Positions 1 through 6,446 of a stretch of 11,247 bases of DNA are shown one piece after another. How positions within the stretch are numbered: the first letter of the stretch is position 1; every line of letters starts with the position of its first letter. This DNA comes from a bacterium. Lineage in GTDB: Bacteria; Verrucomicrobiota; Verrucomicrobiae; Limisphaerales; J093. Below the pieces are notes generated by a model. The model had not been told where the DNA came from and did no database searches. It saw only the letters and a list, made by a program, of their open reading frames with translations. The DNA lies in assembly GCA_021839785.1 (NCBI GenBank), contig JAKCAB010000541.1, positions 1 to 11,247 on the forward strand, read 5' to 3'. The translations under genes were made by a program, and so were the position numbers.

Positions 1-842
1 ATGAGGAGGCTGGTCCAGCCTTGCGGGGTCCGGCCCACGAAGAGCCACGAGAACAACGCGTAGGCCGCGAGCGCCAGACCGATCGTTACGGCCACGCCGC
101 CGACCACGAGCGCGAAACTCAGGGGCTTGAGGGTGGAAGAAATGACGCCATCGATCGCGAGCGCCACGAGCTTGCCGAACGGGTACTTGGTTTCTCCCGC
201 GAATCGCGCGTCGCGATCGTAGAACACGGGCTCCTGTCGGAAGCCCACCCAGCTCACCATGCCGCGGATGAACCGCTGGCGTTCCGGCATGGCTGCCAGC
301 AAGTCGCGCACGCGCCGGCTGATGAGCCGGAAATCGCCGGTGTCGAGCGGGATGTACGTGTCGGCCACCGCGCGGAGTAACCGGTAATAGACCGCGCAGA
401 AGAGCCGTTTCAGCGGTGCGTCGCCCAGCCGGCTGCGGCGTTGCGCGTACACCACGTCCGCGCCCTCGTCCATCTTCTGCAGCATCGCCGGCAACAACTC
501 TGGCGGGTCTTGCAGGTCCGCGTCCATGATCAACACGCGCTGGCCGCGCGCGAAATGGAGACCGGCGGTCAAGGCGAGTTGGTGACCGTGATTACGCGCC
601 AGATTGACGGCGACGAGGTGCGGATCGTTTCCAGCCAGGCGCACCAACTCGGTCCAGGTGCGGTCGCGTGAGCCGTCGTTGACCGCCACGATCTCGTAGG
701 TGCGGCCCACCGCGGCGCAAACGGCGCTGACCCGGCGGTGCGTTTCGGCAATCACCGCCTCTTCGTTGTAACACGGCAGCACCACTGAGAGCCACGGCGG
801 CTCGGGGGCGGGGGGATCAGGCCGAGGCGGCGCGGAGTTCAT
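1..842 (-). CDS. GT2 polyprenyl-phosphate glycosyltransferase (DPM1/GtrB type), 3' end cut by window
   Basis: This gene runs off the left edge; 280 codons are present. Translation of the minus strand gives a GT2 GT-A domain: strand-1 motif SVVLPCYNEE (residues 19-28), VNDGSRD (54-60), the metal-binding DAD in IMDADLQDPPE (105-115; D107, D109) and the acceptor-side stretch DTGDFRLISRR (167-177). After KYPFGKL (219-225) comes the start of a membrane region (about 239-270), as in DPM1-like/GtrB/ArnC-like enzymes that load a sugar onto undecaprenyl phosphate at the cytoplasmic face. The family is usually about 310-330 residues with two C-terminal membrane helices, so only the last few tens of residues should be missing. 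Start: ATG at 842, overlapping the stop of the upstream GT87 gene in ATGA, which implies translational coupling. The sugar transferred cannot be read from sequence. Confidence 0.9.
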   Translation of the reverse strand, partial: MNSAPPRPDPPAPEPPWLSVVLPCYNEEAVIAETHRRVSAVCAAVGRTYEIVAVNDGSRDRTWTELVRLAGNDPHLVAVNLARNHGHQLALTAGLHFARGQRVLIMDADLQDPPELLPAMLQKMDEGADVVYAQRRSRLGDAPLKRLFCAVYYRLLRAVADTYIPLDTGDFRLISRRVRDLLAAMPERQRFIRGMVSWVGFRQEPVFYDRDARFAGETKYPFGKLVALAIDGVISSTLKPLSFALVVGGVAVTIGLALAAYALFSWLFVGRTPQGWTSLL

Positions 843-2035
843 AGGGCTTCCCGACTTGCAGTTCGGCTGGCCGAGGCGCGGCCACGGCCCGCGGTCGTTA
901 CCCAGAAGACGACGCCGAGGAAGACCAGGGTCATCGCTGGATGCCATGCCAGCGCGAACGCGTTGCCCAGCCAGGGGCGGACCAGGTTTGGCAGCAAACC
1001 CATCGAAAGCAGCATCGCCGCCAGCGTCCACGCCAGCCGCGGCCGAGCGGTCTCGGCGAAGTGCCAGGCCCACAAACCCAGCGCGGGCGCGAGGATCACG
1101 TAGCTGTTCGCCTCGGTCATCGGATTGAACAGCATCAAGTACGCCGTGGCGGCGGCCAGCCACAACAGCGCTTGCGAGTTTGAGTTGAGTCGGCGGCCGG
1201 CGAACCAACACCCCGCCGCGAAGGCTATCCCGGCCAACCCGCGCACCAGCAGCGAGGCCGTCCCGGCGAGCGGCGCTCCGAACGTTCGCAGCAAGCCGTT
1301 CAGGTCCGCAAAGCGATGCTCGGTCACGGCCGCGCACTGGCTGAGGTTTCGCCAGGCGTCGGCATATTGAGTGTGGGCGTAGCTGGTCGGAGCGCACGCG
1401 AAAGGCAACAGCAGCAGGACCAGAGTCCCGAGCGCGAGGCGCCCACCCACGGGCGGAAAGACCATGATCGCCAGACCCAGCGCCGCCAAACCCAACGGCT
1501 TGATGGCAAGCGACAGCGCCAGACAAACGGCCGCGAGCCACCAACGTCCGTGCGCCAGGCCGGCGGCGGCGAGGAGCAAGGCGGCGGCGAAATGGGCGTT
1601 GGCCTGGCCGTTGCGCAGGGCCGCCATCGTCAACGGTGCGACGGCCAGCGAGCTCAGGGCGAAAGCGCGCACGGCGGCAGCGTCCGTCGTTCGGCGAAGC
1701 ATCAGCCACAAGCCGCCCGCCAGACCCGCGGCCGCCGTCCACCGCCACAGAATCTCCGCCGCGACCAGCGGCAGCAGGTGAAAAGGGGTGAACAGCAGTG
1801 CGAACGGGGGCAGGTAGTTCATCCCGGAGGGACCCTGATAGAGCGGTTGCCGCGACCACCAGTTCGCCGCCGCTTCGTGGTAAAGCGGTGTCACCGTGCG
1901 GTTGAGCGGACGCAGCCCGACGATCACGGAAATGACCAGCAGCGGGACAATCCAGGTGCTCAGCCCAAGCCACAACCAGGTGCGCCGCGAAGGCGGAGCC
2001 CAAGCGGCGGCGGTCGGACTGGAGTTGCGGTTCAC
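839..2035 (-). CDS. GT87-family (DUF2029) polytopic membrane glycosyltransferase
   Basis: From a GTG start at 2035 the product is 398 residues with about ten hydrophobic segments; the first (about 20-41) follows a short basic N-terminus. The GT87/DUF2029 character shows in LYHEAAANWW and QPLYQG (51-68), NYLPPFALLFTPF (73-85), RNGQANAH (141-148), AIKPLG (177-182) and FNPMTEANSY (303-312). Members are GT-C-type enzymes that use polyprenyl-phosphate sugars on the outer side of the inner membrane; mannosyl transfer is best known from actinobacteria. Its partner is the following GT2 gene, a plausible donor synthase. The frame stays open to 2575, but that extension is antisense to lptB and is not expected to be translated. 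No strong ribosome binding site marks the start: GTG 2035 is the best candidate, and a TTG a little upstream is possible. The tail is basic and Ser/Arg-rich. Confidence 0.85.
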   Translation of the reverse strand: MNRNSSPTAAAWAPPSRRTWLWLGLSTWIVPLLVISVIVGLRPLNRTVTPLYHEAAANWWSRQPLYQGPSGMNYLPPFALLFTPFHLLPLVAAEILWRWTAAAGLAGGLWLMLRRTTDAAAVRAFALSSLAVAPLTMAALRNGQANAHFAAALLLAAAGLAHGRWWLAAVCLALSLAIKPLGLAALGLAIMVFPPVGGRLALGTLVLLLLPFACAPTSYAHTQYADAWRNLSQCAAVTEHRFADLNGLLRTFGAPLAGTASLLVRGLAGIAFAAGCWFAGRRLNSNSQALLWLAAATAYLMLFNPMTEANSYVILAPALGLWAWHFAETARPRLAWTLAAMLLSMGLLPNLVRPWLGNAFALAWHPAMTLVFLGVVFWVTTAGRGRASASRTASREAL

Positions 2036-2258
2036 GACCGCATCTTGCGGGGTGGCCGCTCCGGAGATCAATCCGCAACTCGCCCGCCGGCCGGTTGGGC
2101 TCAGCCGTGTGTTTACTTGGCGGGCGCCCGTTGGTAGAAGTCCCCGATGCAGCAGACACTCGCCCGATCCGGGACGCGACCGGCGGCCGGGAGGCGACTC
2201 CGGTCTCGTCTTCCGCTCGCAGGTGCGCTTGCTTTCCGCCCGCCTACGGGACACGCCG
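2036..2258. other. Divergent intergenic region between GT87 gene and lptB
   Basis: This 223-bp stretch must hold promoters for both directions, but I see no convincing -35/-10 pair. It contains a 39-codon plus-strand ORF (ATG 2147, stop TAA 2264-2266) whose stop overlaps the first codons of lptB. Its product is Arg/Pro/Ala-rich with a weak hydrophobic patch and resembles nothing I recognise. It could be a leader peptide coupled to lptB, or chance in GC-rich DNA. The usual upstream partners of lptB (lptC, lptA) are absent here. Confidence 0.5.
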
Positions 2259-3059
2259 ATGCCTAAGCCGCCCACGCAACCGCAGGCTGTCCTTGCGCCG
2301 CCGGCGACGGCCCCGCCTGTGGCTACCGCCACGGATGAGCCGTTGCTCGTGACCGAAAAGCTGGTCAAAGAGTACCGGAAGCGCCGCGTGGTGAACGGCG
2401 TCAGCATCGAGGTGCGCGCCGGGGAGATCGTCGGTTTGCTGGGGCCGAACGGGGCGGGCAAGACGACCACGTTCAACATGATCGTGGGCATTGTCCGGCC
2501 CGACGAAGGCGCCGTGCGGTTCCAAGGCCGGTCGATCGCGGCGCTGGCGATGCACCAACGCGCGCGGTTGGGCATCGGCTACCTCACCCAGGAGCCGTCC
2601 GTGTTTCGCAAGCTCACGGTCGAGCAAAACCTTTTGGCCATCCTCGAAACCTGCAAAATGAGCCGCGACGAGCGCAAGCTGCGGCTCAAGTACTTGCTGG
2701 ACGAGCTCGACCTCGCCCCGCTGGCGAAGAGCAAGGCGTACCAGCTCAGCGGTGGCGAGAAGCGCCGGCTCGAGATCACCCGCGCGCTGGTCACCAGCCC
2801 GAAGTTGATGTTGTTGGACGAGCCGTTCAGCGGCATCGACCCCATCGCGGTTTACGAAGTTCAGAAGATCGTCCGCCGGCTCAGGGAGCGCGGGCTGGGC
2901 ATTTTGATCACCGACCACAACGTCCGCGAGACGCTCAAGCTGGTGGACCGCGCCTACGTGATCCACAAAGGCGAGGTGCTTTGCGCCGGCTCGGCCGAGT
3001 ACCTCGTCAACGACCCGAAGGCGCGGGAAATCTACCTCGGACCGGAGTTCAACCTCTGA
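2259..3059 (+). CDS. lptB: LPS export ABC transporter ATPase LptB
   Basis: LptB is the cytoplasmic ATPase that powers LptFG extraction of lipopolysaccharide from the inner membrane and its passage over the LptC-LptA bridge. The 266-residue product has a complete ABC core: Walker A GPNGAGKTTT (62-71), Q-loop glutamine in YLTQEPSVFRKLTV (Q111), signature LSGGEKRR (163-170), Walker B LMLLDEPFSGIDPI (183-196; D187, E188) and H-loop ITDHNVRETL (H220). GIGYLTQE, ITDHNVRET and the terminal YLGPEFNL are LptB hallmarks that separate it from LivF/LivG-type ATPases. LptB is usually about 240 residues; here a Pro/Ala-rich tail of about 30 residues precedes the domain. ATG 2259 is the only in-frame ATG; a GTG at 2349 would give the short canonical form. 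hprK follows after 81 bp on the same strand. Confidence 0.95.
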   Translation: MPKPPTQPQAVLAPPATAPPVATATDEPLLVTEKLVKEYRKRRVVNGVSIEVRAGEIVGLLGPNGAGKTTTFNMIVGIVRPDEGAVRFQGRSIAALAMHQRARLGIGYLTQEPSVFRKLTVEQNLLAILETCKMSRDERKLRLKYLLDELDLAPLAKSKAYQLSGGEKRRLEITRALVTSPKLMLLDEPFSGIDPIAVYEVQKIVRRLRERGLGILITDHNVRETLKLVDRAYVIHKGEVLCAGSAEYLVNDPKAREIYLGPEFNL

Positions 3060-3140
3060 CCGTCGTCGCATTTTGGCTTTGCGCGGCGGGGCCTGGCCGG
3101 CACGCTGGGCGCGTCAAATCCAAGTCAGGCACACGCGACC

Positions 3141-4091
3141 ATGAAGGCACCCAAACCACTGACCGTTCGGCGTTTTTTCGAAGAAGCCAAAGACCGTCTC
3201 AGCCTCAGCCTGGCCGCCGGCGAGGCGGGGCTGGACCGGGTGATCCGCGAACCCACCGTCAACCGCCCGGGCCTGCTGCTGGCCGGCTTCGATCAGTACT
3301 TCGCCAAACACCACATCCAGGTCATGGGCAACGTGGAGATGCACTTCTTGCAGTCGCTGGCGGAGGATACGCGCCGCCAACGCCTGGCGGACCTGTTCTC
3401 CAAGCCGATTCCCGGCGTGGTGTTTTGCCGCGGTTACCAGCCGGACGAGGTGGTGCGGAACCTGGCAGAGAGTGCCGCCGTGCCGGTGTTCGTCTGCCCG
3501 CGCGTGACGATGGACTTCATCAACCTCGCCACGCTCGAGCTGGAAGACCGTTTCGCCCCGACCGATACCGTGTACGGGAGCATGGTGGACATCCTGGGAA
3601 TCGGCGTGTTGATCATGGGCCCGCCCGGCATCGGCAAAAGCGAGTGCTCGATCGGCTTGATCGAGCGCGGATACAGCCTGGTGGCCGACGATGCCACGCA
3701 GGTCCGGCTCCACGCCGGCCGCGAGCTGATCGGCACTTGTCCGGCCACGGGGCGGCACTTCATGGAGGTGCGCGGCATCGGCGTGGTGGACGTGCCGGCG
3801 ATGTTCGGCATCAAAGGCATCCGCACCGAGAAGCGGGTGGACCTGGTGGTCACGCTCAAAGAATGGCGGCACGGAATGGAGATCGAGCGCGTGGGCGAAC
3901 GCTTGCAGACCACGAGCATCCTCGGGATTGCCTTGCCGCACATGGTCATCCCGGTTTCGCCGGGGCGGGACGCGGCCCGGTTGGTCGAGGTAGCCGCCTT
4001 TCACATGAAGCTGCGGATTCTCGGTTACAACCCCGCCCAGGCGCTGGACGAGGCCTTGATCGACACGATGCGGAAACCAGCGAACGCTTGA
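3141..4091 (+). CDS. hprK: HPr kinase/phosphorylase HprK
   Basis: HprK phosphorylates, and with inorganic phosphate dephosphorylates, a serine on the HPr-type phosphocarrier protein, linking carbon state to regulation; in Gram-negatives it usually belongs to an incomplete regulatory PTS. The 316-residue product has the usual length and two domains: an N-terminal HprK_N region (about 1-135) and a C-terminal kinase domain with P-loop GPPGIGKSE (160-168), the catalytic VADD (181-184) with D183/D184, the signature MEVRGIGVVDV (208-218) and the distal IPVSPGRDAARLVEVAA (270-286). Two positions are unusual: the His normally found just before this P-loop (VHG) is Tyr (Y145), and the P-loop reads GPPG rather than the common G(D/E)SG. 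The start at 3141 lacks a strong ribosome binding site. It ends 14 bp from the convergent gene at 4106-4561. Confidence 0.93.
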   Translation: MKAPKPLTVRRFFEEAKDRLSLSLAAGEAGLDRVIREPTVNRPGLLLAGFDQYFAKHHIQVMGNVEMHFLQSLAEDTRRQRLADLFSKPIPGVVFCRGYQPDEVVRNLAESAAVPVFVCPRVTMDFINLATLELEDRFAPTDTVYGSMVDILGIGVLIMGPPGIGKSECSIGLIERGYSLVADDATQVRLHAGRELIGTCPATGRHFMEVRGIGVVDVPAMFGIKGIRTEKRVDLVVTLKEWRHGMEIERVGERLQTTSILGIALPHMVIPVSPGRDAARLVEVAAFHMKLRILGYNPAQALDEALIDTMRKPANA

Positions 4092-4105
4092 GCGCGGCGC
4101 AGCCG

Positions 4106-4561
4106 TCAGAGCTGCTTGCGGGTGTTCTTCCGTGGCTTGTTCGGATCGGACTTGTGCCAGAAGTGGATCGAGAAAAACGTCACGCCTTCGGCCCGGCCGG
4201 TCTTGGGATTCAGCGCCAGGTTCTGCAGGCCGTCGCCGTACTCGGGCGGAGCCAGCGGATTGAAAAGTTGCAACGGCTGTTTCACCTGGCCGACCTGGCT
4301 GATCAAGCCCCCGTATCGGACGCCGGACTCGGGAATGGGCTTGGGGGTCTCCAAAGGCGGCAGCGTGAGCACCGGGGCGTTCGTCGCCTGTTTGGGGCCG
4401 CTCTCGACCGTGGTAAAAGGGGCGATCACGGGTTGGGCGGGCGCCGCGTTGGTGGGTTGGGCTGCTTTTTTAGCCGGCGCGGCGCCCTGGGCGTGGCCGA
4501 TCGCGATCCCCAGCACCAGCGCAGTGACGAACCCGGAAATGATCGAGAGGTTGCGTTTCAT
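4106..4561 (-). CDS. Small exported protein of unknown function
   Basis: The product is 151 residues from ATG 4561. It opens with MKRN and a hydrophobic segment (about 6-22, ending IGHA) typical of a Sec signal peptide with likely cleavage after GHA. A low-complexity Ala/Pro/Thr/Asn-rich linker follows (about 25-75). The C-terminal part looks more ordered: YGGLISQVGQ, LFNPLAPPEYGDG, ALNPKTGRAEGVTFFSIHFW, then a very basic tail (KPRKNTRKQL). I recognise no domain. An in-frame upstream ATG at 4669 would add 36 residues rich in Arg and place the signal peptide internally, so 4561 is preferred. A TTGACA lies 40 bp upstream. It is probably a lineage-restricted envelope protein; function unknown. 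Confidence 0.72.
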   Translation of the reverse strand: MKRNLSIISGFVTALVLGIAIGHAQGAAPAKKAAQPTNAAPAQPVIAPFTTVESGPKQATNAPVLTLPPLETPKPIPESGVRYGGLISQVGQVKQPLQLFNPLAPPEYGDGLQNLALNPKTGRAEGVTFFSIHFWHKSDPNKPRKNTRKQL

Positions 4562-4600
4562 GCGTTTAGCCACCGCCAAGTTCCGGCAGACCCGCCGCCC

Positions 4601-4606
4601 TGTCAA
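4601..4606 (-). promoter_or_regulatory. Possible -35 hexamer TTGACA upstream of the small exported protein
   Basis: Read on the minus strand this is a perfect TTGACA, 40 bases before ATG 4561. At the standard 17-base spacing the downstream hexamer is a poor match to TATAAT (GAACTT), so this is only a candidate. Confidence 0.2.
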
Positions 4607-4646
4607 CCGCACCGTGGCGGACCGGGTCGCAACTCTGTTTTGGCGC

Positions 4647-4663
4647 GCGACCGTCTCGGTCGC
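4647..4663. repeat. Perfect 7-bp stem, 3-base loop hairpin
   Basis: gcgaccg (4647-4653), loop tct, cggtcgc (4657-4663). It has the same geometry as the hairpin at 4780-4796. There is no U-tract on either side, so it is not a typical intrinsic terminator. Confidence 0.55.
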
Positions 4664-4779
4664 AGCCACGGGGCTTGGCCGGCGGAAAGGTCAATGGACT
4701 TCCGCTCGCCCCCAAGGCAGCAACACTCGCTACTCGATGGTTCGCCGGGCGGCTGCGGGTGGAGACCATCCATGTTCCG

Positions 4780-4796
4780 GCGGCTGGGACAGCCGC
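4780..4796. repeat. Perfect 7-bp stem, 3-base loop hairpin
   Basis: gcggctg (4780-4786), loop gga, cagccgc (4790-4796). It is followed by gcgcgccgg and then by the related hairpin at 4806-4823. No U-tract follows. Confidence 0.55.
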
Positions 4797-4805
4797 GCGC
4801 CGGCA

Positions 4806-4823
4806 GCAGGTGAGGACACCCGC
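4806..4823. repeat. 7-bp stem with one mismatch, 4-base loop hairpin
   Basis: gcaggtg (4806-4812), loop agga, cacccgc (4817-4823), with one A/C mismatch in the stem. On the minus strand it reads GCGGGTG-TCCT-CACCTGC, close in form to GCGGCTG-TCC-CAGCCGC at 4780-4796, so the two may be diverged copies of one unit. Confidence 0.45.
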
Positions 4824-4876
4824 GCGCCTGTTTTGGCGCACTCTCATTCCAACGGCACCGTTCCGGCTTGGGGCGC

Positions 4877-6007
4877 TCACCCACCGCCCAGCGCGCGGCG
4901 GTGTTTCCAGAGTTGCCGGGGTTTGAAAATGCCCGCTGGCGTCACGATGCCGGTGATCAAGTCCGGCGGCGTCACGTCAAAGCCGGGATTGCGCGCGCCG
5001 CTGGTCGGGTTGGCGATGCGGACGTACACGCGGGTTCCGGCCTGGCGACTGCGCTTTCCGGCTTTTGGATCGGCGATCGTGCCCCACGCGCCCAGAACCT
5101 CGTCGGCCGAGCGTTCCTCGATTGGAATGTCCTGACCTGACCGCAGGTTCCAGTCGATCGTGGAAAGCGGGATGGCCACGTAGAACGGGATTCTGTGCCG
5201 GTGCGCGAGCACGGCCTTGGTGTAAGTGCCGATCTTGTTCGCGACTTCGCCGGTGCGGCCCAGCACGCGGTCGCTGCCGACGATCACCAAGTCGATCTCG
5301 CCGCGCTGCATGAGGTGGCCCGCGGCGTTGTCGGCGATCACTCGGTGCGCGATGCCTTGCTGGGCCAGCTCCCAGGCCGTCAGCGAGGCGCCCTGGCTGC
5401 GCGGCCGGGTTTCGTCGCAGAACACGTGAAACCGCCGGCCGGCTGCCTGGGCGGCGTACAACGGCGCGGTGGCGGAACCGATGTCCACGAACGCCAGCCA
5501 GCCCGCGTTGCAATGCGTGAGCACGCGCAAGCCTTCGCGGATGAGCGGTGCGCCGTGCCGGCCGATCGCTTCGCAGTGGGCCACGTCTTCGTCCGCGAAG
5601 GCGCGCGCCGCGGCCAGCGCCAGCGCCTGCCGCTCCGCCACGGTTCGCCCGGCCGCCAGGCGCCGCCGGATTTCGTTCAGGGCGTTGACGGGATCCACGG
5701 CGGTGGGGCGAGCCTCCGCCAGGGAGCGGTACACCGTTTCGACGTGCGCCTCGAATCGCGACAAGTCACCGCCACGAAACGCCCGTACGCCTTGAGCCAG
5801 GCCAAAGGCCGCGGTGGCGCCGATGGCTCCCGCGCCCCGCACGACCATGTCGGCGATGGCCCGGGCGGTTTCCCGGTAATCGCGGGTGGCGATGACCTTG
5901 AAGGTATGCGGTAGCAGGCGTTGCTCGATCAAACGGACGGTGTTTCGTCCGGCATCGAAGTCCACCGTGCGAAAGTAACGGCGCCGGCCGCGGACCAGAA
6001 CGTTCAT
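4877..6007 (-). CDS. mtnA: S-methyl-5-thioribose-1-phosphate isomerase MtnA
   Basis: MtnA converts methylthioribose-1-phosphate to methylthioribulose-1-phosphate in the methionine salvage pathway, in the cytosol. The 376-residue product has the family features: RTVDF (13-17), VRGAGAIGA (57-65, usually RGAPAIG), LTHCNAGWLA (163-172) with catalytic Cys166, FCDETRPRSQGASLTAWEL (196-214), IVGSDRV (242-248, usually GADR) with catalytic Asp246, VANKIGTY (255-262), PFYVAIPLSTID (274-285) and FDVTPPDLIT (343-352). It is somewhat longer than the usual 340-360 residues because of extra sequence between the EERS motif and FDVTP. The related ribose-1,5-bisphosphate isomerases are shorter, so MtnA is the better call. 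It lies 28 bp after the TPR gene on the same strand and is probably co-transcribed. No other salvage gene is in the window. Confidence 0.93.
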   Translation of the reverse strand: MNVLVRGRRRYFRTVDFDAGRNTVRLIEQRLLPHTFKVIATRDYRETARAIADMVVRGAGAIGATAAFGLAQGVRAFRGGDLSRFEAHVETVYRSLAEARPTAVDPVNALNEIRRRLAAGRTVAERQALALAAARAFADEDVAHCEAIGRHGAPLIREGLRVLTHCNAGWLAFVDIGSATAPLYAAQAAGRRFHVFCDETRPRSQGASLTAWELAQQGIAHRVIADNAAGHLMQRGEIDLVIVGSDRVLGRTGEVANKIGTYTKAVLAHRHRIPFYVAIPLSTIDWNLRSGQDIPIEERSADEVLGAWGTIADPKAGKRSRQAGTRVYVRIANPTSGARNPGFDVTPPDLITGIVTPAGIFKPRQLWKHRRALGGG

Positions 6008-6035
6008 GGCGGGTTCAGGCGGTAGCGGGCGCCGG

Positions 6036-6446
6036 TCATTCCACCGGGACGCGCATCGAGCGGACGCGGTCGCGCAGTTTGCGGTAGAGCGGGTGTTTCC
6101 GGAACCCGGCCAGGTCGGGATCGCGGGCCAGCCAGCGGAATTCGCGGTAGCCCGCGTCGATGGCGCGGTTCAAGGCGTCGTAAGCGGCCTCGTGGTTCTC
6201 GGTCAGCGCGTAGCTGCAGGCGAGGTTGTACTGGGCGTTGGGGTCTTCCGGTCGGAGGCGGGCGACCCGTTCGTCCACCTTCAGGCCTTCGCGGAAATGG
6301 CCCCGCCGGACGTAGTCGTCGCCCAGCAATTGGAGGGCTTCGACGAAGGACGGATCCCGGCGCGTCAGGCCGGCGAGAAAACCGATCTCGATATCTAGGT
6401 CGCGCTGCTCCTGGTGGCTGAGTTTGCGTTTGCCGCGCCTGCTCAT
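6036..6446 (-). CDS. Small tetratricopeptide-repeat (TPR) protein
   Basis: From ATG 6446 the product is 136 residues: a basic N-terminus (MSRRGKRKLS), then helical TPR-type repeats with typical spacing, e.g. DPSFVEALQLLGDDYVRRGHF and DPNAQYNLACSYALTENHEAAYDALNRAIDAGY, each built on the A/L/Y/G/A/P pattern. It ends with REFRWLARDPDLAGFRKHPLYRKL, a terminal segment often seen after TPRs in this protein type. There is no signal peptide, so it should be cytosolic and act as a protein-binding scaffold; the partner is unknown. A TTG at 6482 would add 12 residues, but the ATG start and basic N-terminus look more natural. It is the first gene of the TPR-mtnA pair. Confidence 0.82.
   Translation of the reverse strand: MSRRGKRKLSHQEQRDLDIEIGFLAGLTRRDPSFVEALQLLGDDYVRRGHFREGLKVDERVARLRPEDPNAQYNLACSYALTENHEAAYDALNRAIDAGYREFRWLARDPDLAGFRKHPLYRKLRDRVRSMRVPVE

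Larger units (their letters stand above)
4635..4839. repeat. 12-bp direct repeat ctgttttggcgc flanking the hairpin cluster
   Basis: The word ctgttttggcgc occurs at 4635-4646 and exactly again at 4828-4839, both next to GC-alternating tracts (gcgcg). The two copies bracket the hairpins at 4647-4663, 4780-4796 and 4806-4823. A single 12-bp repeat could occur by chance in 11 kb, but its position at both ends of the hairpin cluster makes a modular element plausible. Confidence 0.4.
4562..4876. other. Intergenic region with clustered small hairpins and a direct repeat
   Basis: These 315 bases separate the start of the small exported protein from the end of mtnA. No convincing gene is present, although three overlapping minus-strand frames stay open as in all GC-rich DNA here. 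What stands out is structure: three short stem-loops (4647-4663, 4780-4796, 4806-4823) and a 12-bp direct repeat (4635-4646 and 4828-4839), listed separately. The look is that of a dispersed repeat family or decayed repeat array rather than a promoter region alone. Confidence 0.55.

Noticed and set aside
2147..2266. A 39-codon ORF overlapping the lptB start as a real gene
   Set aside because: Composition is Arg/Pro/Ala-rich with no recognisable motif and only a weak ribosome binding site. It is kept as a remark in the intergenic entry, not as a gene.
2036..2575. N-terminal extension of the GT87 frame to 2575
   Set aside because: The extra 180 residues are antisense to lptB and show no GT87 character; the membrane protein begins naturally after 2035.
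2244..3071. A 275-codon minus-strand frame opposite lptB
   Set aside because: It mirrors the lptB codons (Arg/Ala/Leu/Gln-rich) and has no recognisable domain; lptB has complete ABC motifs on the other strand.
2981..4813. A 610-codon open frame on the plus strand across hprK and beyond
   Set aside because: It lies in another frame over hprK and antisense to the exported-protein gene, is extremely Arg/Gly-rich, and resembles no family. It is a by-product of high GC at third codon positions.
4116..5135. A 339-codon plus-strand frame spanning the exported-protein gene, the intergenic repeats and the end of mtnA
   Set aside because: It is antisense to a signal-peptide gene and to mtnA, and its sequence has no domain-like pattern.
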